NCBI GenBank assembly: GCA_040902585.1
Contig: JBBDXA010000197.1
Span: 1-17,547, forward strand
DNA length: 17,547 nt
From: JBBDXA01 sp040902585
GTDB taxonomy: Bacteria > Planctomycetota > Phycisphaerae > Phycisphaerales > Phycisphaeraceae
Direction: 5' to 3'
The notes below the pieces were generated by a model. The model was given only the letters and a program-made list of their open reading frames with translations, made no database searches and was not told the origin of the DNA. Shown one piece after another: positions 8,077 to 14,981 of this stretch; position 1 is the stretch's first letter; the number at the start of each line of letters is the position of its first letter. A program made the position numbers and the translations under genes.

Positions 8077-8125
8077 ATTGCGGATTGCAAGTCGTTCGAT
8101 CAATCCGCGATCCGCAATCCGCAAT
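8077..8125. repeat. Inverted heptamer repeat (AATCCGC units)
   Basis: ATTGCGGATTGC (8077-8088) is perfectly inverted as GCAATCCGCAAT (8114-8125). The right side is an array of 7-nt units AATCCGC, GATCCGC, AATCCGC (8102-8122). The repeat runs into the rarA stop codon (8125-8127), so it sets the end of that reading frame. Confidence 0.75.
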
Positions 8126-9537
8126 CACTTCGGCTTCTGCTCACGGATCCACTCCAGGTACTGGGCGATCCGCTGCTCGTAGCCGCGCGGCGACGGGGTG
8201 TAATACGTTTTGTCCACGCCTAAATAATCCTGCGCGACATACCCCGTCGGGCTGCTATGAGCATACTCATAACCGCTCGCGTTGCCAAGTTTTTTCGCCC
8301 CGGCATAGTGCCCATCGCGCAGATGCTTGGGCACCGGAATCGTCCGGCCTTCGCGGGCATCCTTCATCGCCGCCCAGATGGCCTCAGCGGAAGCATTGCT
8401 CTTGGGCGCGGTGGCCATGTAAATCGCCGCCTGCCCGAGGGTGAGTTGACATTCAGGCATACCGACGCGCTCGGTGACGGCGTAGGCCGCCGCCGCGATC
8501 TCCAGAGCCCGCGGGTCCGCGTTGCCGATGTCTTCGCTGGCCAAAATCGCAATGCGACGGGCGATAAAGAGCGGGTCTTCACCGGCCACGAGCATTTTCG
8601 CCAGCCAGTAGAGCGCGGCATCCGGGTCCGAGCCGCGCATGGATTTGATCAGGGCCGACGCCGCGTCGTAATGCCCGTCGCCGGTCGGATCGTAGGCGAT
8701 GGCTTTTTGCTGGATGGATTGTTCGGCGACAGGCAGGTCAATCAAGAGTGACGAAGTAACGGAGTGACGGAGTGACGGAGTGGCCGAGCCAGCGGTTTCT
8801 TCCGACACTTCGTCACTACGTAACTCCGTCACTCCGTCACTTCCAGCCCCTCCGCCTTGTGTAGACAAGACGGCGATTTCCAGCGCCATCATCGCCCTTC
8901 GGCCGTCGCCGTCGCACATCACGCCCCAGTGATGCAGCGCTTCATCGGTGATGGTGATGTCCAGGTTGCCGAAGCCGCGCTCCTTGTCGCTGATCGCCCG
9001 GCGAACAATGCTGCTGATCTCCTCTTCCGTGAGCGCTTCAAATTGAAACACCTGCGAGCGACTGACCAGCGGGGCGTTCACGGCGAAGTAAGGATTTTCC
9101 GTGGTCGCGCCGATGAGGGTGATCGTGCCGCGTTCGACATCGCCGAGCAGCACATCCTGCTGGGCGCGGGTGAAGCGGTGAATTTCATCGAGGAAGAAAA
9201 TGGTGCGCGTGCCGTCGTACTCGAGGCGTTTCAAGGCGTCATCGAGCACCTGGCGCACTTCCTTGACGCCGATGGCGGCGGCGTTGGCCTGTTCGAAGTG
9301 GCGTTTGGTGTAGGCGGCGATGAGCTGGGCGAGCGTGGTTTTGCCGGTGCCGGGCGGGCCGTAAAAGATGACGCTGGTGATGCGGTCGGCTTCGAGCATG
9401 CGGCGAAGGAGTTTGCCCTTGCCGAGGAAATGCTGCTGACCGACGAACTCCTCCAGCGTGCGCGGGCGCATGCGTACGGCCAGTGGTTCAGCCCCGCGGC
9501 GATTCGCTTCGCGTTTGGTTGCCCAGAGGTCAGCCAT
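8125..9537 (-). CDS. rarA: RarA/MgsA family AAA+ ATPase
   Basis: A 470-aa AAA+ ATPase of the clamp-loader-like RarA (MgsA/Mgs1/WRNIP1) family, which acts at stalled replication forks. Visible motifs: Walker A GPPGTGKT at 60-67, Walker B FFLDE at 114-118 (FFLDEIHRF), sensor-1 ATTENPYF near 144-151, SRSQVF at 159-164, and the C-terminal tetramerisation region beginning AEQSIQQKAIAYD (271-283). The start at 9537 begins the conserved MADLW region; the 45 open codons upstream translate repeat DNA. There is no Shine-Dalgarno site, but TATGAT lies 6 nt before the ATG. Residues of about 233-264 are a non-family, Ser/Thr/Glu-rich insert encoded by a palindromic octamer repeat (8747-8842). It falls between the AAA+ domain and the C-terminal domain and does not break the frame. 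Confidence 0.95.
   Translation of the reverse strand: MADLWATKREANRRGAEPLAVRMRPRTLEEFVGQQHFLGKGKLLRRMLEADRITSVIFYGPPGTGKTTLAQLIAAYTKRHFEQANAAAIGVKEVRQVLDDALKRLEYDGTRTIFFLDEIHRFTRAQQDVLLGDVERGTITLIGATTENPYFAVNAPLVSRSQVFQFEALTEEEISSIVRRAISDKERGFGNLDITITDEALHHWGVMCDGDGRRAMMALEIAVLSTQGGGAGSDGVTELRSDEVSEETAGSATPSLRHSVTSSLLIDLPVAEQSIQQKAIAYDPTGDGHYDAASALIKSMRGSDPDAALYWLAKMLVAGEDPLFIARRIAILASEDIGNADPRALEIAAAAYAVTERVGMPECQLTLGQAAIYMATAPKSNASAEAIWAAMKDAREGRTIPVPKHLRDGHYAGAKKLGNASGYEYAHSSPTGYVAQDYLGVDKTYYTPSPRGYEQRIAQYLEWIREQKPK
8747..8842. repeat. Inverted octamer repeat inserted in frame in rarA
   Basis: The left arm (from 8747) is a run of about five 8-nt units of type AGTGACGG. The right arm (8807-8842) is the inverted counterpart with CGTCACTC units. 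Inverted, the arms match at 31 of 36 positions around a spacer of about 24 nt. The 8747-8842 span is 96 nt, a whole number of codons. It encodes about 32 residues with no counterpart in the RarA core. Confidence 0.85.
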
Positions 9538-9548
9538 GCGTGAATCAT
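9532..9548 (-). promoter_or_regulatory. -10-like box fused to the rarA start (leaderless candidate)
   Basis: On the minus strand TATGAT is followed by 6 nt and the rarA ATG (9537). No Shine-Dalgarno sequence lies between. A start 6-7 nt after the box would put the mRNA 5' end at the ATG. No -35 match is seen at the usual distance. Confidence 0.4.
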
Positions 9549-9561
9549 AGTGCTTCAATGG

Positions 9562-9600
9562 GTGCCACGGGTTGCGGAGGTCCGCCGACGAGACCCGTGC
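9562..9600. repeat. Possible divergent single arm of family A
   Basis: This 39-nt stretch has the same length and ends (GTGCC...CCCGTGC) as a family A arm and matches it at 25 of 39 positions. It forms its own stem CACGGGT/ACCCGTG (9566-9572 and 9593-9599) with an inner GCGG/CCGC stem. There is no second arm. The relationship is suggestive only. Confidence 0.4.
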
Positions 9601-9627
9601 GGACTGCGTTGACGCAAGTGATGAACT

Positions 9628-9704
9628 GGAGCACCGTCCCGGCAGGGCGGTGCTTGAGGACTGCGTAAACACAAGCAGGCACCACCCTGCCGGGATGGTG
9701 CTCC
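9628..9704 (+). repeat. Palindromic double-hairpin element, family C, copy 2 (77 bp)
   Basis: This has the same 27-23-27 layout as copy 1 at 6422-6498, in opposite orientation. The arms are 9628-9654 (pair G9636-C9648) and 9678-9704 (pair A9684-T9696). A related 19-nt sequence beginning GGACTGCGT occurs just before the element (9601) and again in its spacer (9658). It lies between the rarA start and the 3' end of the gene at 9722. Confidence 0.88.
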
Positions 9705-9721
9705 AACCTTCTCACACTGCT

Positions 9722-11320
9722 TCAATCACCTTCCGTCCACTCCTTCAGCACCGCCTTGACGGCGGCGATTTCGGGGCGATCGGGATGCTGCTCGATCAGC
9801 GTCCGCAGTTGCCTGGCCGCCAGATCGTCGCGTTTGGTGCTCTTGTACAGCCGCGCGAGTTCGATCGACAGTTGAATCTCGCGGCGGATCAAGGCATCTT
9901 CCGGATCCGATGGCGGCTCGCCGTTATCGATGCCTGGATCGGGCGGCGGCTTGACGGCGGCGGTGGCCGGCGTGCGCGGCGAGATAACCGCGATCTTAAA
10001 AGTGTGATACACCTCCTGACCGGTCGCGTCGGTGACGAGGATGATCACCGTTTCGTCCTTGGCCCCGTCGGGAACCTCCCACGTGAATTTCCCCTCCGGC
10101 GAAAGCTTCATGTCCGCCGCGCCCGCCTCCAGCGACAGCTTCACGCTCCCGCGCTTCGACGCCACTTGGATCGGGTACTCGACCTTGTCGCCGCTCTTCA
10201 CCTTCGTCGGGGGCTGCGAGCTGACGAACAGATAGTCCAGCCCGGATTCATCCAGCACGGTCTTGATATCCAGGGGCGCGACGACCAGACGCTGGCGATC
10301 ATCCGGAATGACGACCAGCGTCTTGAGCCCGGCGTGGAAGAACAGTCGCTCGTGCCAGGGCGTGTTTTGAAATTGCACCGGATGCGAGGGGAACTGCTTG
10401 AAGCCGAACTGCGTCAGGTCGACGTTGATCAGCGCCAGGTCGTTTCCCGAAATGTGCAGGGACAAGTTGGGAACCGCGTTGCGACTGGCGGGCGCGAGCT
10501 TGAAGTGAAAAGCGCCTTGCGTGATCTCGGGAATGAGAAGGCCCGCGTTGACGGGGCCGATGGGTTTGAGATCGATGTTGAGTACGGCGGCGGCGGCATA
10601 GATTTTCTGGCCGGACGGATCAGGCCGGATGGGCCCCATGGAGTTGTGCTCGTAGCGCAGCTCGACCGAGTCCTGACCGATCCGCGCGACGTACACGCCC
10701 GAAGGTGAGACGCCGGTGCGCGTTCCGCCGATGACCTGCCCGTCCGCCGAGACGTTGATGATCGTGCCGACCTCGAACGCTCCGTCCCCGCCATGCCCGC
10801 GGTTGCCCGAGACGCGCATGTCCGTCATCGGCTTGAGCGTCTTCACATCGTAGAGCCGGCACCGTCCGTCGCGCTCGCCGGCGATCACCACCAGCGGCCC
10901 CTCGGAGGCGTGCCCGGCGGCAATGGCTTTCACTTCCTGGCTGAACGGAACCGACACCTCGCGCTCGCGCGTCTCCAGCTTGTAGCGCGACATCGTCCCG
11001 CTGCCGCCCAGGCAGACGAACAGGTGCGTCGCATTCGCCGCGAACATCACGCGATCGTCCGCGGCGGACACGTAGCCGGCCAGAGCGTTCTCTTTCAGAT
11101 CGAACACACCCAGCCGGCGAAGCTGCTTGAAGTGAAGAATCAGGTATCGCCCGCCGCCGCCCAGCGCCACCTTCTCCTCCGCGGTGCTGGGCAGCTTCAC
11201 CTCCGTCGTCTTGAGCTTGGCCATGGCGCTGGGTTGCTGCGCCACCGCCTGTGGCACAAAGGCCAACGAGGAAAGGATTATCAGAACGGCCAACCCTGCG
11301 ACGGCTGAAGATCGGATCAT
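9722..11320 (-). CDS. Secreted beta-propeller/Ig-like protein, function unknown
   Basis: A 532-aa exported protein. The signal peptide is residues 1-27 (cleavage after AVA). Residues of about 40-360 look like a WD40/YVTN-type propeller: repeated strands such as GRYLILHFKQLRRLGVFDL, VMFAANATHLFVCL and CRLYDVKTLKPMTDM. An Ig/cadherin-like domain follows at about 370-445 (KVKSGDKVEYPIQV ... GKFTWEVPDGAKDETVIILVTDATGQEVYHTF). The tail (about 476-532) is helical and TPR-like, with ARLYKSTKRDDLAARQLRTLIEQHP. No catalytic residues are recognised; a binding or scaffold role is the most I can say. The frame is open far upstream (to 12256), but that part is antisense to sirC. The start at 11320 has a strong GGAGG 8-9 nt before it. 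TATACT at 11390-11395 (minus) is a likely -10. Confidence 0.85.
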   Translation of the reverse strand: MIRSSAVAGLAVLIILSSLAFVPQAVAQQPSAMAKLKTTEVKLPSTAEEKVALGGGGRYLILHFKQLRRLGVFDLKENALAGYVSAADDRVMFAANATHLFVCLGGSGTMSRYKLETREREVSVPFSQEVKAIAAGHASEGPLVVIAGERDGRCRLYDVKTLKPMTDMRVSGNRGHGGDGAFEVGTIINVSADGQVIGGTRTGVSPSGVYVARIGQDSVELRYEHNSMGPIRPDPSGQKIYAAAAVLNIDLKPIGPVNAGLLIPEITQGAFHFKLAPASRNAVPNLSLHISGNDLALINVDLTQFGFKQFPSHPVQFQNTPWHERLFFHAGLKTLVVIPDDRQRLVVAPLDIKTVLDESGLDYLFVSSQPPTKVKSGDKVEYPIQVASKRGSVKLSLEAGAADMKLSPEGKFTWEVPDGAKDETVIILVTDATGQEVYHTFKIAVISPRTPATAAVKPPPDPGIDNGEPPSDPEDALIRREIQLSIELARLYKSTKRDDLAARQLRTLIEQHPDRPEIAAVKAVLKEWTEGD

Positions 11321-11389
11321 GATTGTTCCCTCCAAAGAGAAAGCCTTCGCCAGTCCCGGTGCGAATGAAGCATGTCCGGATGCCCAGCG

Positions 11390-11395
11390 AGTATA
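11390..11395 (-). promoter_or_regulatory. Candidate -10 box of the propeller/Ig gene
   Basis: The minus strand reads TATACT about 70 nt before the ATG at 11320. The hairpin at 11410-11433 occupies the -35 region, where no TTGACA-like hexamer is seen. Confidence 0.35.
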
Positions 11396-11409
11396 ACGGG
11401 AACCCTCGA

Positions 11410-11433
11410 AGCAGGGATTCGGGGAACCCTGCT
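11410..11433. other. Palindrome between divergent promoters (possible operator)
   Basis: AGCAGGG (11410-11416) is perfectly inverted as CCCTGCT (11427-11433) around 10 nt. It lies centrally between the leftward TATACT box (11390-11395) and the rightward TACAAT box (11452-11457), a fitting place for a shared regulator site. It could also be a small repeat element: GGGAACCCT-like units recur just beside it. Confidence 0.35.
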
Positions 11434-11451
11434 CACCAGATTCCTGCTCCG

Positions 11452-11464
11452 TACAATAGCCCGC
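11452..11464 (+). promoter_or_regulatory. -10 box fused to the sirC start (leaderless candidate)
   Basis: TACAAT at 11452-11457 is followed by 7 nt and the sirC ATG at 11465, with no Shine-Dalgarno sequence. The spacing predicts a transcript that begins at or next to the start codon. Confidence 0.5.
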
Positions 11465-12109
11465 ATGAGCATGCTTTCGGTCAAGCTGAATCTCACGGAA
11501 CGCCACTGCGTGGTCATCGGCGGCGGCGAGCTGGCGGCGCGCCGGGCGCGCCTGCTCCGCGACGCCGGTGCGCGGGTGACGGTGATCGCTCCGCGCGTGG
11601 ACTCGAGCCTGGCCGACCTGGATGTTCAGATTGAACGCCGGCCCTACCGCGAAGGCGACCTTCGAGGCGCGTTCCTCGCGGTGATCGCGACCGATGATGA
11701 TGCGGTCAACGAGGCGGCGGCACACGAAGCCAGGCGCGCGAACGTGATGTTCAGCGGCATGAGCGGCGACGTGACCTTTCCCGCCACCGCCCATCTCGGC
11801 CGCATCACGATCACGGTGGACACCGAAGGCGGCGCTCCCTCCGCTGCCCGCGCCATCCGCGACGAGCTGGTGGCGAGCATCGACCCCGACTGGCAGGGCA
11901 TCATCGAGATTGCCGCCGTTTGCAGGCAGGCCATCCTCGCCAGCGCCATCCTCAGTCGCGCCGAACGCCGCGATCGCATCCGCATGCTGACCGATCCCGA
12001 GGCCATCGCCCTCTTCAAGTCGAATGGCGCGCAGGCCTACCGGCAGCACTGCGAACTGATCGTCGGCACCCACACCGCCGAGCCACTCGCGAAAGGCACT
12101 CATGACTGA
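11465..12109 (+). CDS. sirC: Precorrin-2 dehydrogenase (siroheme synthesis)
   Basis: A 214-aa protein of the SirC/Met8p/CysG-N family, which uses NAD to oxidise precorrin-2 to sirohydrochlorin, the step before iron insertion into siroheme. The Rossmann motif VVIGGGELAARRA (16-28) is followed by AVIATDDDAVNEAA and then the family signature TVDTEGGAPSAARAIRDEL, the equivalent of the TxGxSPxxAxxIR segment. There is no fused methyltransferase domain, so uroporphyrinogen methylation must come from another gene. ATG 11465 is chosen over upstream ATGs because the conserved N-terminus (LSVKLNL) begins there and a TACAAT box lies just before it; ATG 11471 is an alternative. It overlaps ccsA by 8 nt, so it is the first gene of a sirC-ccsA-hemA operon. 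Confidence 0.88.
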   Translation: MSMLSVKLNLTERHCVVIGGGELAARRARLLRDAGARVTVIAPRVDSSLADLDVQIERRPYREGDLRGAFLAVIATDDDAVNEAAAHEARRANVMFSGMSGDVTFPATAHLGRITITVDTEGGAPSAARAIRDELVASIDPDWQGIIEIAAVCRQAILASAILSRAERRDRIRMLTDPEAIALFKSNGAQAYRQHCELIVGTHTAEPLAKGTHD

Positions 12110-13103
12110 CACGATCACAACCGTAGCCCTGATCGTGCTGACGCTGCTATCGCTGGCGGCGTGGGCGGTGGCGATGAACCGGGCCCGGCGGGTCGCCAAA
12201 GGCGGCGAAGCGGGTGAAGGCGAGAAGTTGCAGGACCTGCTCATGCTCGCCACCATCGTCCTGGGCGGCGGAGCCTACATTTTTCGCGTCATCAAACATC
12301 GCTGGCAACCGCTCGAAGCTCACGTCGATGGCCTGCTGCTCATCGGCGTGCTGCTGGCGGTCACCGTGTTCTTCCTCGTCCGCCGGGCGCGTATTCGTGG
12401 CCTGAGCCTCTTCGCCCTGCCGCTACTCGCGCTGATCTTCCTCTGGGCCGTCTGCGCGAGCCTGTGGACATTCCAGCTCTTCGCCAAAATCGATTCCATC
12501 TGGCAGTCGCTGCATCGCATCAGCGTCTACGGCGGCATGCTGTTCTTCGCCATCGCCTCTGTCGCAGGCGTGATGTATCTCTACGTGCAACGCAAGCTGC
12601 GCGTCTCGCATGATCCGACCGCCACCAAACCATTTGCGAGCCTTGAATCAATCGAATCGCTCATCGTCCGCACCAGTGCCTTCGGTTTCGCACTACTTTC
12701 GCTGGGCCTGATCACCGGCCTGATCGTCGTCACCGGCGGGCCCACACGCCTGGGCACCGGCTGGTGGTACTCGCCCAAAGTGATCCTCACCTGCATCGTC
12801 TGGGTCATCTACGCCTTGGTGATGAACGTGAAACACACGACGCACTTCCGAGGCGCCCGCGCCGCCTGGCTGAGCATCGCGGGGCTTGTCCTGCTCATCG
12901 CCACCTTCGGCGTCGCGACCACGCTGCCGCCGTTGCCGGAGGTGAAGGTGCAGCCACCGACGTCAACGTCGTCACTCTTGCAGACACCGAGTCTTGAGGG
13001 CCAACGGCCCTGCGAATCTGTTCTCCCGCGGCCATCGGCCCCTTGGCCCTTGGCCCTTGGCCCTTGGCCCTCTCTCCCCCCGGAGCCCCCATGCGCATCG
13101 TGA
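12102..13103 (+). CDS. CcsA/HemX-like cytochrome c assembly membrane protein
   Basis: A 333-aa integral membrane protein with about eight helices, of the CcsA/ResC/HemX family. Members handle haem for cytochrome c maturation or modulate HemA level. Recognisable points: LHRISVYGGMLFF with the conserved His in the middle, GTGWWYSPKVILTCIVW (a reduced form of the W-x-DPK segment), then HTTHFRGARAAW and a last helix ending near ATTLPP. The lost Asp in the tryptophan-rich motif favours a HemX-like role over full CcsA. It starts inside sirC (8-nt overlap, GAAAGG upstream) and ends 13 nt inside hemA. The last 40-50 residues are Pro/Ser-rich and encoded by repeat DNA with four CCTTGGC units (13041-13068), so the native C-terminus has probably been extended or replaced. 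Confidence 0.8.
   Translation: MTDTITTVALIVLTLLSLAAWAVAMNRARRVAKGGEAGEGEKLQDLLMLATIVLGGGAYIFRVIKHRWQPLEAHVDGLLLIGVLLAVTVFFLVRRARIRGLSLFALPLLALIFLWAVCASLWTFQLFAKIDSIWQSLHRISVYGGMLFFAIASVAGVMYLYVQRKLRVSHDPTATKPFASLESIESLIVRTSAFGFALLSLGLITGLIVVTGGPTRLGTGWWYSPKVILTCIVWVIYALVMNVKHTTHFRGARAAWLSIAGLVLLIATFGVATTLPPLPEVKVQPPTSTSSLLQTPSLEGQRPCESVLPRPSAPWPLALGPWPSLPPEPPCAS
12997..13068 (+). repeat. Heptamer array and small palindromes in the ccsA tail / hemA leader
   Basis: AGGGCCAACGGCCCT (12997-13011) is a small palindrome, and a similar GGCCATCGGCCCC follows at about 13030. Then CCTTGGC occurs four times in tandem without error (13041-13068). The array ends 22 nt before the hemA ATG. A gain or loss of one 7-nt unit would shift the ccsA frame but leave hemA intact. 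Confidence 0.85.
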
Positions 13104-14524
13104 TGCTCAGCATCAGCCATCGCACGGCTCCCGTCGAGCTGCGCGAACGACTGGCCTTGTCCGGCGAGCGCCTGGACGCGGCCCTCGCTGCGCTGCGCGC
13201 TCTCTACCCGCTGGCCGAGACGGTGATGCTGTCCACCTGCAATCGCATGGAGCTCTTCGTCGCCAGGCCCGAGCATGAGCCGCCGATGTTCGAACATCTC
13301 GATGCCTTCCTCGCGGACTTCTGCGACGTGAAAGTCAGCGAGATCACCGCGGCCGCCCTGCACCGCGAGCAGGATCAGGCGGTGGCGCATCTGTTCCGCG
13401 TGGCGACGGGCATGGAGTCGATGGTGCTCGGCGAGCCGCAGATTCTCGGGCAGGTGAAGCGGGCGTACGAACAGGCCGCGGCGAAACAGGCGGTCGGTCC
13501 GGTGCTGCATCGCATTTTTCAACAGGCCATCACCGTCGCCAAACAGGTGCGCAATCAGACCGGCATCGATGAAGGCCGGGTGTCCGTCAGCTCCGTCGCG
13601 GTGGACCTGGTCAGGCAGATTTTCTCGCGCTTTGATGACAAGACTGTTGTCGCCATCGGCGCGGGAGAGATGGCCAAGATCACGCTTCGGCATTTACAAG
13701 CGCTTAGACCGGCCAAACTCTGGCTGACCAACCGCACCCGCGCCAGGGCCGATGCGCTGGCGGGTGATATGAACCTGACCGCGCCGGCGGGAGGCGTGCG
13801 GCCGTTTGAAGAACTCGACGAGCTGCTGGTGGAAGCGGACATCGTGCTCACCAGCACCGGCGCGACGCATCCGATCATCACCGCCGAGCGCATGCGGCCT
13901 TTGATCCGCCGGCGGCGCAGTCGGCCGATCGTGGTGATTGATATCGCCGTGCCGCGCGACGTGGAGCCGGGCGCGGGGAGTCTGAGCAACGTGTATCTCT
14001 ACAACATCGACGACCTGCAAAAGGTCGTGCTGCGCACGCAGGAATCGCGCAGCGCCCAGATGGAGCAGTGCGAGAAGATGGTGCTCGAAGCGGTGCGAAG
14101 CTGCATGGCCAGCGTGCAGCACCGCGACCTGGGCAATCTCATCAAAGCCCTGCGCGACAAACTGCATGACTTCGCGCGAAACGAACGCCAGCGCACGCTC
14201 AAGAAACTCGCCACGACATCGGCTGATCGCTCGCCTGACAAGATCGAAGCGATGCTCGATGAACACGATCATCGTCTTGTGAACAAAATTCTGCACCTGC
14301 CGCTGAGTCAGCTTGATCCGAAAAACCCTGACGCCCCGCTGGCGTTCTTCGCGGCGGCGCTGCGCAGGCTGTTTGCGCTGGAGGAGTCGGCCAGCGAAGG
14401 CGCGGAGCCGGGAGTTGAAGCACCTGAGAATGCGAGCGAACCTGCTCCGCCTCGACCTGCGATAGCGAACGAAGAGCCCTCGCCTGATGATTCGCCCCTG
14501 CGCGATCTTTCGCATCGCGACTGA
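13091..14524 (+). CDS. hemA: Glutamyl-tRNA reductase
   Basis: A 477-aa enzyme that reduces glutamyl-tRNA(Glu) with NADPH to glutamate-1-semialdehyde, the first committed step of C5-pathway tetrapyrrole synthesis. The N-terminus VMLSISHRTAPVELRERL is diagnostic. Catalytic C50 lies in STCNRMELF, GMESMVLGEPQILGQVK follows, and the NADPH-binding motif is VVAIGAGEMAKITLRHL. The C-terminal dimerisation helices are present. The start at 13091 gives the conserved N-terminus and has GGAG 5 nt upstream; it overlaps the ccsA stop by 13 nt, so translation is probably coupled. It is longer than the usual 410-450 aa because of a Glu/Pro/Ala-rich tail of about 50 residues after LRRLFALEE, with no recognised function. 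Confidence 0.96.
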   Translation: MRIVMLSISHRTAPVELRERLALSGERLDAALAALRALYPLAETVMLSTCNRMELFVARPEHEPPMFEHLDAFLADFCDVKVSEITAAALHREQDQAVAHLFRVATGMESMVLGEPQILGQVKRAYEQAAAKQAVGPVLHRIFQQAITVAKQVRNQTGIDEGRVSVSSVAVDLVRQIFSRFDDKTVVAIGAGEMAKITLRHLQALRPAKLWLTNRTRARADALAGDMNLTAPAGGVRPFEELDELLVEADIVLTSTGATHPIITAERMRPLIRRRRSRPIVVIDIAVPRDVEPGAGSLSNVYLYNIDDLQKVVLRTQESRSAQMEQCEKMVLEAVRSCMASVQHRDLGNLIKALRDKLHDFARNERQRTLKKLATTSADRSPDKIEAMLDEHDHRLVNKILHLPLSQLDPKNPDAPLAFFAAALRRLFALEESASEGAEPGVEAPENASEPAPPRPAIANEEPSPDDSPLRDLSHRD

Positions 14525-14537
14525 CCGCAGCCTCACC

Positions 14538-14747
14538 ATGGAAACCGCCTGCCATATCCTCGGCTGGGTCCTCCTCGGCGTCGCCGCGGCGATCGCGCTG
14601 TTTATGCGCAAGCTGTCGCGCGATCATCCCAAACAATCCCTGTTCAAGAAGCTGGATCGCGAGATCATCCGCGGCGGACTCACCATCGCCGGCCTGACGG
14701 CGACCATCGGCGTGCTGATCATCTGGTTCACCTGGCCCGGCGCGTAG
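14538..14747 (+). CDS. Small two-helix membrane protein (paralogue 1)
   Basis: A 69-aa protein with two membrane helices (about 5-23 and 44-64) joined by a charged loop (RKLSRDHPKQSLFKKLDRE). I do not recognise a named family. The frame is open upstream to an ATG at 14487 inside hemA. I choose 14538 because the product then aligns end to end with the next protein, starting M...ILGW. It lies 13 nt after the hemA stop, so it is likely the next operon gene. No Shine-Dalgarno site is seen. It is 32% identical, without gaps, to the next gene's product, with shared ILGW, LLGxA, RDxxK and WxTxP. Confidence 0.75.
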   Translation: METACHILGWVLLGVAAAIALFMRKLSRDHPKQSLFKKLDREIIRGGLTIAGLTATIGVLIIWFTWPGA

Positions 14748-14749
14748 TC

Positions 14750-14959
14750 ATGCTCAACACGATCGCGTTCATCCTCGGCTGGATTCTCCTGGGCATCGCC
14801 GGCCTGTTCACCTTTGTGCTGGGACAGATGGGTCGCGATCGATCGAAGGATTCCACACTTAAGAACGCCGACAACCAGATGATGTTCATCGGATTGGTGT
14901 TCGTCATCATCGTCGGAGGCATCGGCGCGCTGATGGTCTGGCTCACGTACCCCGTTTGA
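14750..14959 (+). CDS. Small two-helix membrane protein (paralogue 2)
   Basis: A 69-aa protein with two membrane helices (about 5-25 and 45-66) and a polar loop GRDRSKDSTLKNADNQ. It begins 2 nt after the stop of the preceding paralogue, so translation is probably coupled. Twenty-two of 68 aligned residues are identical to that paralogue without gaps, and the DNA for ILGW-LLG is closely similar. The function is unknown. The pair may work as a hetero-oligomer in the membrane, which is a guess from tandem, size-matched genes. Its position after hemA does not prove a haem role. Confidence 0.78.
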   Translation: MLNTIAFILGWILLGIAGLFTFVLGQMGRDRSKDSTLKNADNQMMFIGLVFVIIVGGIGALMVWLTYPV

Positions 14960-14981
14960 CGGGTATTCGCCGCGTATCGCT

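Noticed and set aside
8747..8842. CRISPR array
   Set aside because: The repeat units are 8 nt without unique spacers and lie in inverted orientation inside rarA; no cas genes are present.
11321..12256. Upstream in-frame extension of the propeller/Ig gene (about 312 codons)
   Set aside because: It is antisense to sirC, while a strong GGAGG and a signal peptide mark the start at 11320.
14948..14964. A small hairpin over the stop codon of paralogue 2 as a terminator
   Set aside because: The stem is short with a bulge and no T tract follows.
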